A DNA stretch of 60,000 bases from Tubiluchus corallicola (Eukaryota > Priapulida > Priapulimorpha > Priapulimorphida > Tubiluchidae): positions 374,001-434,000 of the forward strand of contig JAQGDQ010000131.1 in NCBI GenBank assembly GCA_030141605.1, written 5' to 3'. Position numbers and translations under genes: made by a program. The notes beneath the pieces were generated by a model that saw only the letters and a program-made list of their open reading frames with translations, was not told the origin of the DNA and did not search any database. Below, piece after piece: positions 1 to 14,312 of the stretch. Position 1 is the stretch's first letter. Each line of letters starts with the position of its first letter.

Positions 1-3000
1 CTACAGTTTCCCAGATATTCAATTTTACATCTCAAACTGACTGAAGTCCAGTGTCCTTAACCCTTTGGTCACCGTTCACATATTATTGTTAAGGCCCTAG
101 CCCAGGTGTCCAACGTCCAAGTTTTGTCACCCTAGCACCCTACAATTGTGAGTTAACATGAATTAAAAACAGAGGCCTAAAAAAACCTCGGCCTAACATA
201 AACGTAAACAACACACCTAACCACTACCAATAATAAAGAAAAATAATTGCATGGGTTCTCTTAGATCGGCGTTACTCGCTAATTATAAAAAAACAGTAAC
301 TGCGAGTCCTAACACTGACTGCATTTTTGAGATCAATTGAGCACATGAGCTCTGAAGCTATCTCCTCTCCAGTTACCAAATACCTCCGTATACCTCTACA
401 TCTCTAAGTAACTTTCTCGTTGAACATCCAGGTATGAGAAAAATAATCTGTTCCGCGATCTTACCTGTAATAAAAACGCAATCAAGACGAATTTCCATGT
501 TCCTAATACATTTAACCTACATTGTTTCGCAGAGCACGATCGTGCGGTATTGGAGAAGCCTATCACTCACGTGTTAGCGGAAAGCTAGGCAGGTTAATGC
601 GTGCAATAAGTCACTCGTTCAACTAGTTTATAGGTATTTTATTACTGGTCCAGGCGCGAGGTCGTTAATAAGCAACACTCATGCTTTGTGTCAAATGTTT
701 GGAAGTCTAGATTCTAAGCAGAGACCATTCTTGTCAACGTCAGCATCAGAATTTTGATGTCCACCAAATCGTCGTCACCATGGCAAAAATTTTTTTACTG
801 CACGATTAGAGCTTAGACCCCACCTCCTGCAACTTTGGTTGGACTCGGATCAGCTTTCCCAGAGAGACATCAAAGACACGCAGACAGACCCGACTGAGAA
901 TAAGGGTCGACATAACTGACTGAGCTATCCAATCAATATATCTCTCACACGCGCGCACTGAATTTTTTATGTCACAAAGAGTGTACAGACCTGCAATTTT
1001 TCAGTAATTGCATCACATAGAGTAGAAGGCTATCTATAAAAGTAAAGCGGTGACAAATAAAAAGTACAGAAAGAAATAGTTTAATTGTAGGCAATAGTAA
1101 ATAGATGCAAAGTAACATAATGAAAACTATGTGGTTGGTGTTATTAAGAATGTACCGTGTACAGAGATATAATTGCAAACATGAGATTAGTCACATTCAC
1201 AAGGGACTGTATAATGTTAATAGCCAATTGGATTCGACCTTGAGCTTGTCATAATCCAAACTATATTCGTTTTTATATTTTTAATTCTTTTGGCCTATTC
1301 TCAACAAGCCTAACATTTATATCGCTAAGTTCATTTATTCTGTTGTTGTTTGACGAAATAAGATGAACAAACAAATCACGGCCCGTTTATATTACAACCA
1401 TTAGCTTCAAGGAGTAAGCAGGAATGGCGTCAAGAAGCGCCAAGTACATCAAAGGAAAATCAGCATCAAAAATCAACATGTACGTCAAAAATCTAGTGTC
1501 AAGCAAGAGTCAAGAAAAAGCATATGCAGTAAATAGCGTCAAGCAAGGCTTATACTAATAAGCATGTGTATGCAGTAATGTATACAAAGAATGTTCAACC
1601 CTTGTTCCATCCTTGACGCTGTTTTAAAAGCTTTGTTTGACCCTGCTGATACTTTAACTACTTGATGCTCTCAATGCTTTTGCTTAACGCTGATGGAAGC
1701 TAATTGACAGTTTTCAAAGTTCCTTAACGTTGCATCACTTGCATTTTCTTAATTAGTAGGCGCTGGACTTCTTTCAAAACAAAACAAAACAAAACAGAGT
1801 TACTTAATTCGCAAAAACTTGTCACGTTCTGCAAATACCGATGATTTTTATTGCAATTACTGTCAAAAAAAATATAAAAATATGCAAGATCGCGTGGCAT
1901 TTTCGATTATGACGAAGATATTATAACTTGAAATTAGACATTTTTCTCTTCAATGTTGTTTGGACCTTTTTGCTTTGGTCGAACTTGAGGTTTTGAAGTT
2001 TGAAGTTGATGATTATTATCACACGCAGTAACAACTACGATATGGTACTAAGACTTATAGCATGAAGTTTTATAATAACTGATTCAAAGACCGTCTTTCC
2101 TCCAACGCAAATGGTCTTTAGTTAATTCTGGAACGCAAATTCAGGCAATTTTATAAACGATAAGCGACTTGGATTTATTATTTATTTATTCGCGAGTGCA
2201 TAAAAGATAAGCAGTTTGATCAATGCCTACTACGAAAAACCTTTAATAATTAATTAATTCCTTAGAATAGCGAGAATGAGAACTTGAGCGTGTGCACTTA
2301 CTACGGACTTTAAAAACAATAACGTTAATTACCTCGTTATGGATGCCGTACTGCACTGCCATGGTGGTCTTTTGGGAGGTCCATGATGCGCTGCTTTCTC
2401 CATCTTTGCACTCTTGTAGGTATAATTTTTTCTCTTGATCACAATTTACACCATTCAAGAATGAAATACAAAATTAAGAGTACAATAACTAAATCGATAT
2501 TGACAAATTAGTTTAATGGAGTGAGATGTTAAACTTATCACCAACGAAAAAATATGCCTAGAGTTAGGCTTTTAACTAATGCACGGTTTGTGTAGAAAGA
2601 TTTAACGGTAAAAATTCACTTGGGAATGACGCTTCCAATGTGTGGTTTCAATCAAGAACGGATCGCAACACTCGCCACGTTCTCAAAGGAAGCCATCGTC
2701 TCAATATAGAATCTCGAAATCAGTGTATACACAACGTGCATAGTTTCAAGGATTTAACCGCAGCAGTGTACACCAATTATCGTCCACTTGTCAAAAAAGT
2801 ATTTACGCACGCTGTGAGAATCCACCGATTTTTGTCCACTAAACTTTCTGGGCGCTAGAAAAATGCAAATTCTTTATACTGGAATACGTCAGAAACAGTT
2901 TCAGAAACCACAGAAAGTAAAAAATAGCTAACGAAAGTCAACAAAAATCGAAAGACCACAGTTTTTATGTGTTTCTATAATGTTAAGTCGGTTTCTGGCG

Positions 3001-3562
3001 GTCACATTTTTACCGACAAAGCTGAATTTTCTGTCATTGTATCTAGATATATATCTTCTATAAAACTGCAAGCGAATCACTTTAGTCCCTTTTTAGTAAT
3101 GCCTTCACACATTTTAAGCCAATTGCTACAAAGTTAGCCTGCTAGTAGCAACATATATGCGTAATTGGCGTATTATATTAGACTTCTCAGTGTGACGGAG
3201 GGTAGCCATTGCGCATGCGCGGCATATCTATCGTACAGTTGTAGGGACGAACAGGCTTCACAGGTATTCCAGTGTGTTAGAAGATGCGGGGTGAGAGAAA
3301 ATTTATTATTAAATGAGCATTATGTAAACAGGTAAATATTGTGTCGACCTATGTTGGAATATAACATGACTCTGGTGTATGTGTTACTATACTTCAATGA
3401 TCATCTAGCTCTTGGCGACTTCTTCACATTCATATTATAAGCTGAGTCATTCTGATAGATATGTAAAAATGCATTGACAAAAGCCATGTTACGCCAAATA
3501 AGCTCTTGCACACATTATGCTACTCACTGAAATGTTTTTTTCTAGTTTAATGTGACAATATT

Positions 3563-3640
3563 AGTAGTAGTAGTAAATTTATTGACATCCCCAAGCAATT
3601 ATACAAAGTTATAACAGCAGTTTACACACACATAAATATA
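3563..3640 (-). mobile_element. LINE 3' end with (TAC)n tail
   Basis: On the minus strand the sequence ends GCTTGGGGATGTCAATAAAT followed by TTACTACTACTACTAAT. A GTTATAACTTTG block precedes it and resembles GTTATAACTGTG in the insertion at 28642-28895, so the two may be related families. The 5' extent is unknown. Confidence 0.45.
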
Positions 3641-6600
3641 TACATATATATATATATATGGTTGAAGATGGTATAACGCAATTTGTCTCTAGCCGCTCTT
3701 TTCTCGCTGATTATGGATTTAGGTGATGATAGTGAGCGACATTCATCGCCGTCGTCGTCATCATCATCTTCATCGTCGTCGTCTTCGTCATCGTTAGTCA
3801 GTAATCGAAAATCGGCGAATGTACCAAAGGCGATGAAATCGCCTCAACGATTTCCACCACCAGCAAACTGCCGCCATTTTCAGTTTTTCTTGGGAATAAT
3901 CAGTCCAGGAACAATAATCGATCAGAAATCAATAACTAGTCACTGGTCTCACATTTCGGTAGGAAAATATATAGATTTTAGAAAACGATCGCCTTTCGAT
4001 ATGATCGGAAACAAAAATTCCAATCAACCCGAAATCAGCAGTCGTTCCTCCTCCCAAAACACCAAAACGTTCAAAATTCTCACCTGCGAAGAGAGATTGT
4101 GGTCCTATGGGCACAGCATCTATTTTTGAATCTTTGCCTACACTAGTTTAAGTTATTTATAGTTTACACATCTTGTTATTCCCATCGCAACCACTCCATT
4201 ATGTGAAACTATTTTTTGTCGTTAACGAAAAGCGCAAACTTAATACACGTGCAAGCGCACAATGAACTGACGAGCTCATTTGCGGATTTAGCAGGGTCAG
4301 GATAATTCTGAAAAAAAGAAGCATGATTAGCACTCCATTGTACATGAGTTTTATCAAGATGTGCATTAAGCACGCCTCATGCTTGCTCTTAATAATCCAT
4401 CTGCATTATGGATGTGATGGAGGTCTGTTGTTGACTGGGGGGATAACTCGTCACGAGTAATCTCTGTCAGCCAGTCAGCCTCCAACTCTCTATAACAACT
4501 CGGTTTTACTAAATCGTCTGGAACAAGCAATGAGAGTATTATTTAGAAACGGTGATAGTAGTGGAAATGATAATGACGTTGCTATTGTTGAAGTTGTTGA
4601 TGATGATGATGGCGGTGGTGATTATGATGATGATGACCATGATGATGATAGTGGTGACGATGACGACGAGTGCAGGGCATGAGTGCGAAACTAGCGTGCG
4701 TCCATTTATTTTATCCTACAGGTAATTGAAAATATTTCTTGTCAGTCAGCTCCATTGAACATCTGAAACTTCAAAACGAAACGGTTACCAGTTTCCGTGT
4801 AACAGCTAATCCACATCTGATATAATATACAAGGAATTGTCTTCTTATTACCATCAACCCAATTTCCTGCATAGTACAGACCATTATTAATGATTAGTCG
4901 TTATTTAGCATCGAACTTCCTTCTTGGAAATTTTTGCTTCTTTGCTGATTAATGATAATGGCTGATCAAGGGACTTGTAATTTTTCTCCAAGAACAAGTC
5001 ATAAATAACACAGATCAGTAGGAATGGTCGACCTTGTTTAAAGGACGCTGTATAATGCTTGTAAATTTTGATTAAACTTCGAGCACGTAGGCCTGAAGTG
5101 GGAATTTCCTGAGAAAATATAACAAAGACGTGCAGTTTGTTAGACAATATGATAAAATATGTCAGAGAATTTTCGAAAAACCTACAGTAATTATTTTGCA
5201 AATCAAATTGCAATGACGATGAATACTAAAATTTTGTCTGAGTAAAAACTTCGCTAACAATCTATATAATGATCGTGTGTACAACAAGGTAACGCGCCCT
5301 GAAAGCACAAATGTTAATCGTACTGTATCATCGCGTCCGAATTTTCTTAAAATTCATTTTAAAGAACGACAAATATTCAGATTTAACTGAAATCATTCAA
5401 GTCCTTGGTAAAAGTCAGCAACTTTTTCATAAGCTAATGACTTAAAACCCCGAATGGCATGAAAAAATTGATTAAACTAAAACGACAGGAAATAAAAAAG
5501 AAATTATTTAATAAATAAAATTGAAAAAGTTGGTGATCACTTTTGACGTTTTTCTGTGACTTTTTACATGTGACTTTATTACCTGGATTCCAATCAGATG
5601 CTTAGTTTACAATCACCAGCCATAGAGAATGGCTCCTTTAAAATACGTGCTAACAATATTGCGTTGCCAACTACCTTGAGGCTGGTTATCTGCCTTGCTA
5701 TATATGCTTCAACGAATCATTGCCAGGCATATTGGGGCTAAGTGTATTGCCGCTGCTGCAAGCAAGAAAGCAGTGCAATAACAGTTGAAGTGGATATTAT
5801 GAAGTTTAGGGAAAGGTAGAAGCAATGGAATACAGCGTGGCATTGAGTCACGACGGAAGAATCGGATAGGCTAAAGATTTAAATAAGAAACGCAATGATA
5901 TTGTTAAGTGATTTTTGTACTTTTGCAAATTAATGTCTGTGCGCACAGTGACTGGCGCTGAAACCAATAGCAAAACAGACAAAGTGGCCACAAAGTAATT
6001 AACAGAGCAATAGCATTAGTGTATATATTGAAATGGCTCAGTGTTAATCAATCTTTCCTTTTGGCTGTAGATTAAACTACGTAGTTACTAGATGTCTGTA
6101 GTTGTATGGCCTTAGTAATATGGAAAGCCGTTATTGAATCAAAAGGCCGTTCCCTCGACTTCATAGACTGTACGTAATTATTATTCATAGGCCTCGCCCT
6201 TGCTCTTAGTCACATCGAGAGATTAACAGAATGACCACTATTAAATTTTTGCTAAAGTATATACTTTTCTACTGAGTGTTTTCACATATTTGCGACTGCA
6301 GTGATCAAAAACTTATAGCGGTAACAGGAAATTGTACTGTTACAGCGTGGCCTGCATTTTCCCAAAACTTTTTCCTGGAGTTAAAATTATTTTTTCGTAA
6401 TTGCGCAGCTTCGTTTACTCCAAGTAATAGAATTTAAAGCTGAAACCTGTAATTTATGGCGTGATGTTGTCTATTTAACCCGTCACATAACTCTTCCATT
6501 ACACGTAAATCATGGCTGACTTGAAGTAAGCTTGTCATATAACAATGCAAGGTCACAGCAATGATCTTGGAATGCTCTCTTCTCTCTCGTAATTTCCCTC

Positions 6601-7936
6601 AACAAATTAAATAGTTTAACATCAATTACTTAGCTCTTGTTGCGAATGAGAAATTTATGGCAATCTGGAGGAAAGATGATAAGCAAACTTCAAGGTGAAA
6701 TGTCAAATATAATTAAATTAAAAGCTTTTAAAAGTACATTATGTAACAGCTAGAATTCATGATTGCACACGATGGTTTATAAGCTTCGTCTAACATATTG
6801 TCAAAGTCATGTAGAGGATTGTTTCAATCTATTTTAATGAAGGATGCGTCAAGAAATAATTACCCTTCTACACAGAAGAAACCGAAATATGCAGATAAAA
6901 ATCGAAAAAACCGTGAAAAACAACATTTAATTTTAGTACTTAGTATTGCCGTTATTCATAACTCTGAGAGGGCATGAGTGCGATTCTTGTTGGTTTCTCA
7001 ATGAGAATGGCCTCATGACTCATTTCTTCAGCAACTTCGTTGATTTTTGATTTCTGGCAATTAGACATCAAAAGATTTAAAAACACATTAAATAAAGATA
7101 TTGGAATGATTAAAACATTAAAAATTCCGTTTATATCTACTTGTGATAACTTTAAGTATAGCTGGATATCATTTCCTGGCACTCTACATGTTTTGTCTTG
7201 GCTTGTCAGGAGAGGGATGTATAGCGCGTACCTCCTCTCCTGGTATTCACATTTTTGCAAAGTAGATTGAACATCTTAAATGACTATATATTCTGTAAAA
7301 ATGCGTATCCTTTGTACAATTTTTAAATAGGTAATTTATAGAATGGATAAATAAATTGGTCCGAAATGCGAAGCACTAACTTACTCTTTTATTAAATTTT
7401 TTCTTCTCAGCATATTTCGGTCATTTAAAACACCACCTAGCATTGCCATCGAATCCGTTTTATCGTAAAAATGTAGAATGGGAAGTACGCAGTTACTCCA
7501 ATGTGACGTCACAATATAAAAACTGGTTAAAAACTTATATGATTATATGATCAACGAAAACAAGGCCGGCTTCACGGCGAAACAAACCTATATACAAGGT
7601 TACATTGCATGCGAGTAACCCAAAATTACTATACTTACAATGGAAAAGACACCCCAATTTAAGACTAGTTCGCTGAACTTATCAATGTGCAAGATAGAAG
7701 TTAAATAATAAAACAGGGATCTTGTTGCTTCGATAAATGATTTGTTAAAGTCAATAATTAGATTACTAAGTAGCTCGGCTTTCAAACTGTCGGGCTAGCT
7801 AACAAGTGTTAACTTTCATCAGTTTACTGAATATTTCCAGAAATTTTCTACAAGTTTCGGAATTAATCTTCTGTCACCTAGAGCAAAAAGTAGCTCATGG
7901 AAGGCATCGCATCTGACGGTGAAGGTTGGGAATAAC

Positions 7937-7947
7937 GGGGGGGGGGG
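7937..7947. repeat. 11-nt G homopolymer
   Basis: Eleven consecutive G in otherwise AT-rich DNA; its length in assemblies is error-prone. Confidence 0.9.
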
Positions 7948-9024
7948 TTTCAATTAACATGAAACGCTTTCTATTTGAATCAAGTTCAATGGACACACAC
8001 TATTGCATTAACATCTTTACGTTGGAGGTTGGGAAAACTATGCAGTGTTACCGAACGCAAGATAATAAACTGACATCCGCTATTTGTTTCACACTGTGGA
8101 AATTAGTCATTAGCGCCATACAATACAGCAGGACTAGGCTTCATTGTCGTATTAATTGCTGACGTTGTCCTCATATTAGCGTCTTTAATTAATTATTATG
8201 TCATGAACGCATATGATAATGTGCATCTAACGTGCACCAAATTGCTGTGTAGGGTTGTTACATATATCACACACCTGCGCAGGCTTCCATGTTCAGCAAT
8301 AAAAAGGTTAATAACAGCCTGTACCCGATAATAATTATGTTCATGTTTAACTTTATAATTTAGGAAAATTTGTGACATCACTATTTCTTCCCACTACACA
8401 TTTCGTTCTCCTTCCTGTGTTGCACAATTGCTGCTCACAGTTAAAAAGGTCGATTGGTAATTAACAAAATTGAATCCAAATCCGCGAGTATGGTCGTACT
8501 CGTCATTTGACTATGTCTGGCCAGTGTGGTTTATTCGGGTGTAAGATTTGTCCTAATTTTCGCATTTCGGCTTTTTTCTCGGACCGTTAAACAATACAAA
8601 CTTTTTTAACTACAGCAAGGTCTGAGCTTCGTCATGGATGTCTACCTTCCAAGTTTCGTGACTCTGCGTGCTGTACTTTCGAGTTATTCAATGTTGTGAG
8701 ACGGAGACAATAATAGGATGTCTAACAAGACAACCATAGCAACATTATGCTGAGGAATAACAGTTAAAATTCGTATTGGGGTAACGACTGCGACACAACA
8801 TAAACAGTCGCCCGGGGTTACATTTTTAAGTGTTTTAAAAATGAAATAAATAGAACTGACACGTAAACATTGATATGTATAATTATTTATAACTAATAAT
8901 TAGAAAGGTATTTCAATTCATATTACGATTGTAATTATTCAATGAAGGTATTGCAATTTGTAATTAAGATTGTAATTATTCATTACGATTTCATGATGTG
9001 CTAACTATATTTGTTCTAAAATTT

Positions 9025-9028
<4 letters not shown>

Positions 9029-9059
<31 letters not shown>
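9029..9059. repeat. (TA)n microsatellite
   Basis: An uninterrupted run of 15 TA units in AT-rich intergenic DNA. Confidence 0.95.
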
Positions 9060-9062
<3 letters not shown>

Positions 9063-9468
9063 ACTGAAAATAATATATTTTATTAGATTTTAAATAAATT
9101 CTAACAATGTATATATACAGTAGGAAATCAACATGTTGGTTTTCTTAGATACGCGAGTTTTTTTTTGTATGAATTTATCTTTGTATCTACACAGCTACAG
9201 TTGATTGTTGTTACTATTCGGCGAAGTATCTGTTCTTAAAGTGTGTTAAACAGAGCCCATGAATTCCCGTAAACGATATTTAAAACTCAGTACAAAGCTA
9301 AAAAATAATATATTTCTTTAAATCTAATAGAATCCAAGGAAGCGAACCTCGGCCTGCCATGTTTCCGCAAACGTGACTGAATAGCGCAGTCAAAAATGAC
9401 AAAATTAATAGTTATTTCGTTTGACATTCTTTGAGAGTATCTCGTTCATCTAAAAAGAAAAATAACAC

Positions 9469-9605
9469 CACAAGCGCTGAGCTCGCAGGTAAAGCCCTCA
9501 TTTGCAGCACCTACATTGAAGCTCACACATGATGAACCATTCATAGAACACAAGCGAGCGCATTTCAATTCAATGATTACATCAAATGTGGTCAACGTGT
9601 AGTCT
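9469..9605 (-). CDS. PAN/apple-domain-like exon
   Basis: After the acceptor TTTCGGTTTGCAG the exon reads RDYTLTTFDVIIELKCARLC then SMNGSSCVSFNVG and EGFTCEL. The pattern C-x3-C-x6-C-x3-F...C-E-L is the core of PAN/apple domains, which are extracellular adhesion or protease-associated modules. A donor (GTGTTA) follows at 9467-9468; a stop at 9446 ends the frame if it is unspliced. Neighbouring exons were not found, so this is either one exon of a gene with large introns or an orphan/decayed exon. Confidence 0.5.
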
Positions 9606-12600
9606 CTGCAAACCGAAAACATGTTGCAGAGTTGAATGCGGTTGCTAAGCAAATGAAGAACTTGATCATTGTTATAAATTTTGCCAATGTTGATTTTTAT
9701 CCCAAAAAATCATGGAACCACTTAGAGAATATTGATTGCCAAACTGAAATACTATTTAGTTTCTCGTTCCCATGTAACCGTATGGAGACTGGCATTAATT
9801 GGCAGCTAATTAATAATAAATCAAAGTACCGTTTAGATTTGATAACACCGTCTCATTCTCAGGTAAGGCTAAGCAAACTGGCTAATCAATAATAAATCAA
9901 AGTATGTAATAGATATCATGATCACTTCAGTTTTCGTATTAGGTGTCACGTGGTAAATATGATATGCGAAAATGGTTAATGCAGGCATTATGCTGTGTTT
10001 GAGCACAGTGGGCAACTACGAAATATAATTGTTACTGTTATTGTTATTGTTATTGCCATTATTGACACACTACAAACTTTTATCATCCATTCGATGGCAG
10101 AGCATATTTGTGATGTTAATCACCTGGGGCAGGACAAGAATCTAGCTAAATATCACAGAAAGTCTCCGTACATAGTGAATGGAACAAGATATCCAGGCAA
10201 CGTTCAGATGCATGTATATTCTGGCATTATGAAATAAACATCCACCCAGAAGCGATTTTCATGCAGTCACTAACTAACGCGTTTATGCACTTACTAACCA
10301 GGCACAGTGTTGCCTAACTTGGGTTGCTAAGCATATATTGCGACCATTAAGCTACCACTAACGTCATTCTTTTAGTGATTTCATGCTACAAGGCACCATT
10401 CACATTGTCATATTGCTACTTATAATATAATACCGTGCTGGCATACTAACATCTAGTGCCAAATGTCGCAAATTCACTGCATTTAAAACCAGCATAACCA
10501 GCTATTGACCTGGGATACCCACCACTAATAATTGCTAATCTCAAAATTTTACCAAGGGATTGGAATAGAGTTTTAATTTTACACAACTGCAGGTGGAAAA
10601 AGTTGCTGGTTTCCAAAGCAATCAGAGAAAAGTGTGAAAATCAAATTATAATTAGAACTGGGACTAATTGCGACTAGTTTCCATATTGTTGTTAGAAAAT
10701 TCACGTCAAAGAGAAGGCCTTGGACTCTTGGGGTAATCTAAAAGAATACAGAAAATTAATCAATATGCTGCTTGCACATTTTGCTTTGGTCTGTCAATTG
10801 TTGAAGATCGCCGAGATTTCACATCTAGCTTTTTTATGTGGTAGACGATAGAACCTGCTGATAGCAAAGTACCAGTGGGAGATGACAAGATGCTCTTTCT
10901 CAGACTTTCTATCACTGCAGTGTAGACAACCAAAAAAAATTAGGCTTCTCGAGAGCGAGCAAAACAGACAAAAAGATTCACTTAAAGGAAAGCAGGATGA
11001 TTTTTATATCCTACCTCATTTTGAAGTACAGTAAAAAGTCTACATTTAACACCTATAATAATGCCAACGCATTTCTGGTAAATAAATAATAGATTAAAAA
11101 TTTTAATAACGGCGGGCGAGCTCAATTAGTGACGACATCACAAATGAACATAATTCAATAGAACAAGCATTCCAAGAGAGTGCTGCACGTGTTTGTGAAA
11201 TTGAAAATTGAAGTATAGTGTTACTGTACAACATTCAGTGTGACCGAAAAATCTCGTCAAATTTTAAGTTTAACATTCAAATTTCAAGTCTGCGTTTATG
11301 CTCACGCATGAGCTCTCGGACGCACGCACTGCATCACAAGTGAACATCTCTGAACTGAGAGGTACAGCACCCCTTTTTGAGCAATTCGTTTGCAAGATGT
11401 AGGCGCTAGTGGTCATCTAACTAGCGAATGGCGAAATGCATAAAACAGCGAAGAACTAACCGCGCGAACACGATATTACGTTTCTATTATAATAATTCTG
11501 TCACGTAAGTCATTCTTGAAGCGATAGTATGTTCCCTTTCAATATTTTTAGGTTGGATTGTTTTGAGCTATTGTTTGAGATTCGAGAGATACACAAGAAA
11601 CTGAGTGAAAATACAACTAAAAGGGTCAGAATAAAAAAGCGTTTTCTCGTATAACTAAAAAATCTCAAAAAACGAAAATTAAATTTACCATTTCAATAAA
11701 CTTTCTCGTATTTCTAAGTTCTTTAGATCATATTGTTGGTTTAAACATAATTTATTGAAGGTGGAACATCTAGGTTTGAAACAGGCAGTTTTACAACTGA
11801 TATATGAACCATCTTGAACCATATATGAACACCATCATCTATTAATTAGATGCCTCATCGATAGTGAGATCATATTGTTAATATCTTTAGCTCATTATAT
11901 TGTTTTAGGAACTTTATCACCGCATAAGTCGTCTTCAAAATAACATTTTTAATTAAGCACGATGCTGGCACGCAGCGATATCTTTAAGAAAATAAATTGT
12001 TTAAATTGTTACACTTTGAACTTTTTTATTCGCATTAAGCAAGCTTATAGTAAGTTAGGCGAGGAATTTTAGACAAAAAATGTTGTGTAAATAAGCGCAA
12101 GTTCTTCCGAGAAGTTGTTCAAGGGGTGCAACAAAAACACTAGCTTTTGACTTTAGCCTAAAATTATACGCTGCCACTTTTTGGATTTTTAAACTTTTTC
12201 TCGGCTCACGTTCTTTGAACAAGCAGTAGCCACTTGCAAGTAATTAGTAGATTATTGAAAGCAATTACCTCAAGGCTTAATCGCATGGAAAAATTAAAAG
12301 GAGAAAATTACAGAAGATGGACAATGACGAAAACTACAGTGGTGACCGTCACTATCGCTGCAGTCGTCATCGTCCTCGTTTTAAGCGTCGTTTCCCTGGG
12401 ATAATGTTTTTTTCTCCGCTTGATGTCGAGGAACGTAATACACAGCCCAATAATGTGCAAAAGTCCGGGCGTTTATTTCTCTTTTTGTGAATTAATCTCT
12501 TGTCTGCGCACCCGATTTTGGCACACGAGCAAAATTGCTGCAATTTTCAGTTGCGCAACTAAACGTGCAACAAAAAATTGCATATCTGATTGGAATATTA

Positions 12601-13301
12601 ATTTTTCTTTACAATTGCAACAGCAACAGCAATGAATACAGGTGCAATAATTGTTAAAGGCTGTCAGCAGGAGCAAGAGTAGGAATCCAAGTCCCACAAA
12701 ACTTTGTGACAGACAAAATTTGTCACTACTATTTTATTCTTTGCACTGTTACAAACAAGTATATGCCTAGTGTGGTAACATTCAGGCTTGTTCCAGAATT
12801 TCAAATGTTTAAATTTTGTTAACGGTTTCATAGCGGCGAGTTGCTGATTCTGTAACAATGCCTGTAAGTTTTCTGCAGGAACAAGGGGATGACTTAAAAA
12901 AGCTTTAAAATTGTTAACAAAACATTGTTGACGACCGGCCAATTTTCGTCAACTATATCTTTCACAATGACTCCTTACTGCTGCTACCGTTCAGATGCAC
13001 AAAACATTATTTGGCCAAATTTTCTCAAATTTCATTCTCATTATACGTGGCGAGTAAAAACGTTGGATAAATACCGAGGTTTCAAGTTCTACAAGAAAAT
13101 TGGAGAATTTTCACATTTTTGCCATTTGAAAATGTGTTATTCTGACTCGTACGTCAGCATTACAATGCATATCGCAATTGTCCTAATTAGACTTCCTCTA
13201 TAGCGTGGATGATTTAAGCCGAAAATAGCTGTTTAAGCATCATCCAGCAAATTTCCATGGTTTCGGTTTAATAAGTGAAACTCCCTTCGAACGCTGCCCT
13301 C
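9606..13301. other. gene-free stretch
   Basis: AT-rich sequence without recognised exons. A short TTGTTA iteration lies near 10028-10060. Open frames such as those at 9632-9892 and 9995-10237 are short, low in complexity and without family resemblance. Confidence 0.55.
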
Positions 13302-13740
<439 letters not shown>

Positions 13741-14168
13741 CCACTCACTGTTTTTGCTCGAGCGAATAATAACGCAAATTTTATGGTTTAATGTTAGCGA
13801 ATGGAATAAATGCGTTGATATGCAACAGTGTTTTGGTGATGTAACAGTAGTGTAGTGTTGACCGTGTAATGAAATTTGTTCTTGAATTTTTTTGGTATAT
13901 ACTCCGTTTACGAAAAAGTTATTAAAGTGAGCGCATCGCATTTCAAAATGCAGGTAATGTGTGACTGGCTGTGGCTAAGATCTGGCTCGCACGTGTAGTG
14001 GATTAGTGTCTACTATTAGCACTCCGTTTCCAGGACTCGGTATAATCTACACATAAACAGATAAGTAAAAAAGTAAGTCAGTATTTTTGTTACCTAATAT
14101 GTGATTATATCTGTAATATTCATATATAATCTGAATGAATATTTTATTATGTTTAATTTATTTTCAAA

Positions 14169-14312
14169 TGTGTGTTTTATATCTGATTTTTGCACATTTT
14201 AACTTGTTTTTAATGATTATTTATATTCCCCTATTCACTTCTCTAGCATGGTCCAGCAGGCAGTTAGCTGTTTGGAGATTAAGTGTCCTGTTGCTAATCC
14301 TGGCAATCCCGG
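14169..14312 (+). mobile_element. LINE-like 3' end, second family, copy A
   Basis: This is the same repeat as at 56983, with the same order of landmarks (TATATCTGATTTTTG, TTTAATGATTATTT, CCAGCAGGCAGTTAGCTGTT). The copy is shorter and its tail is not preserved. No coding sequence was seen. Confidence 0.6.

Larger units (their letters stand above)
1..9445. other. gene-free stretch
   Basis: No convincing exon. It holds a (CAAAA)n run at 1775-1795, a LINE tail near 3563, short TA runs near 3640, Asp/Ser-coding GAT/TCG trinucleotide tracts at 3748-3795 and 4598-4670, the G run at 7937 and the TA array at 9029. Open frames are short and not recognised. Confidence 0.6.

Noticed and set aside
2243-2458. 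minus-strand frame with CKDGESSASWTSQKTT, considered as an exon
   Set aside because: A possible donor follows, but the acceptor and frame were inconsistent and no family was recognised.
3683-4129. 148-codon plus-strand frame with a poly-Ser tract
   Set aside because: Apart from the TCG/TCA trinucleotide tract it has no family resemblance, and an acidic frame is equally open on the other strand. It is probably a simple repeat in noncoding DNA.
6952-7260. minus-strand frame with a hydrophobic segment and polar tail (possible membrane-protein end)
   Set aside because: No family motif and no splice partner; AT-rich DNA readily gives hydrophobic frames.
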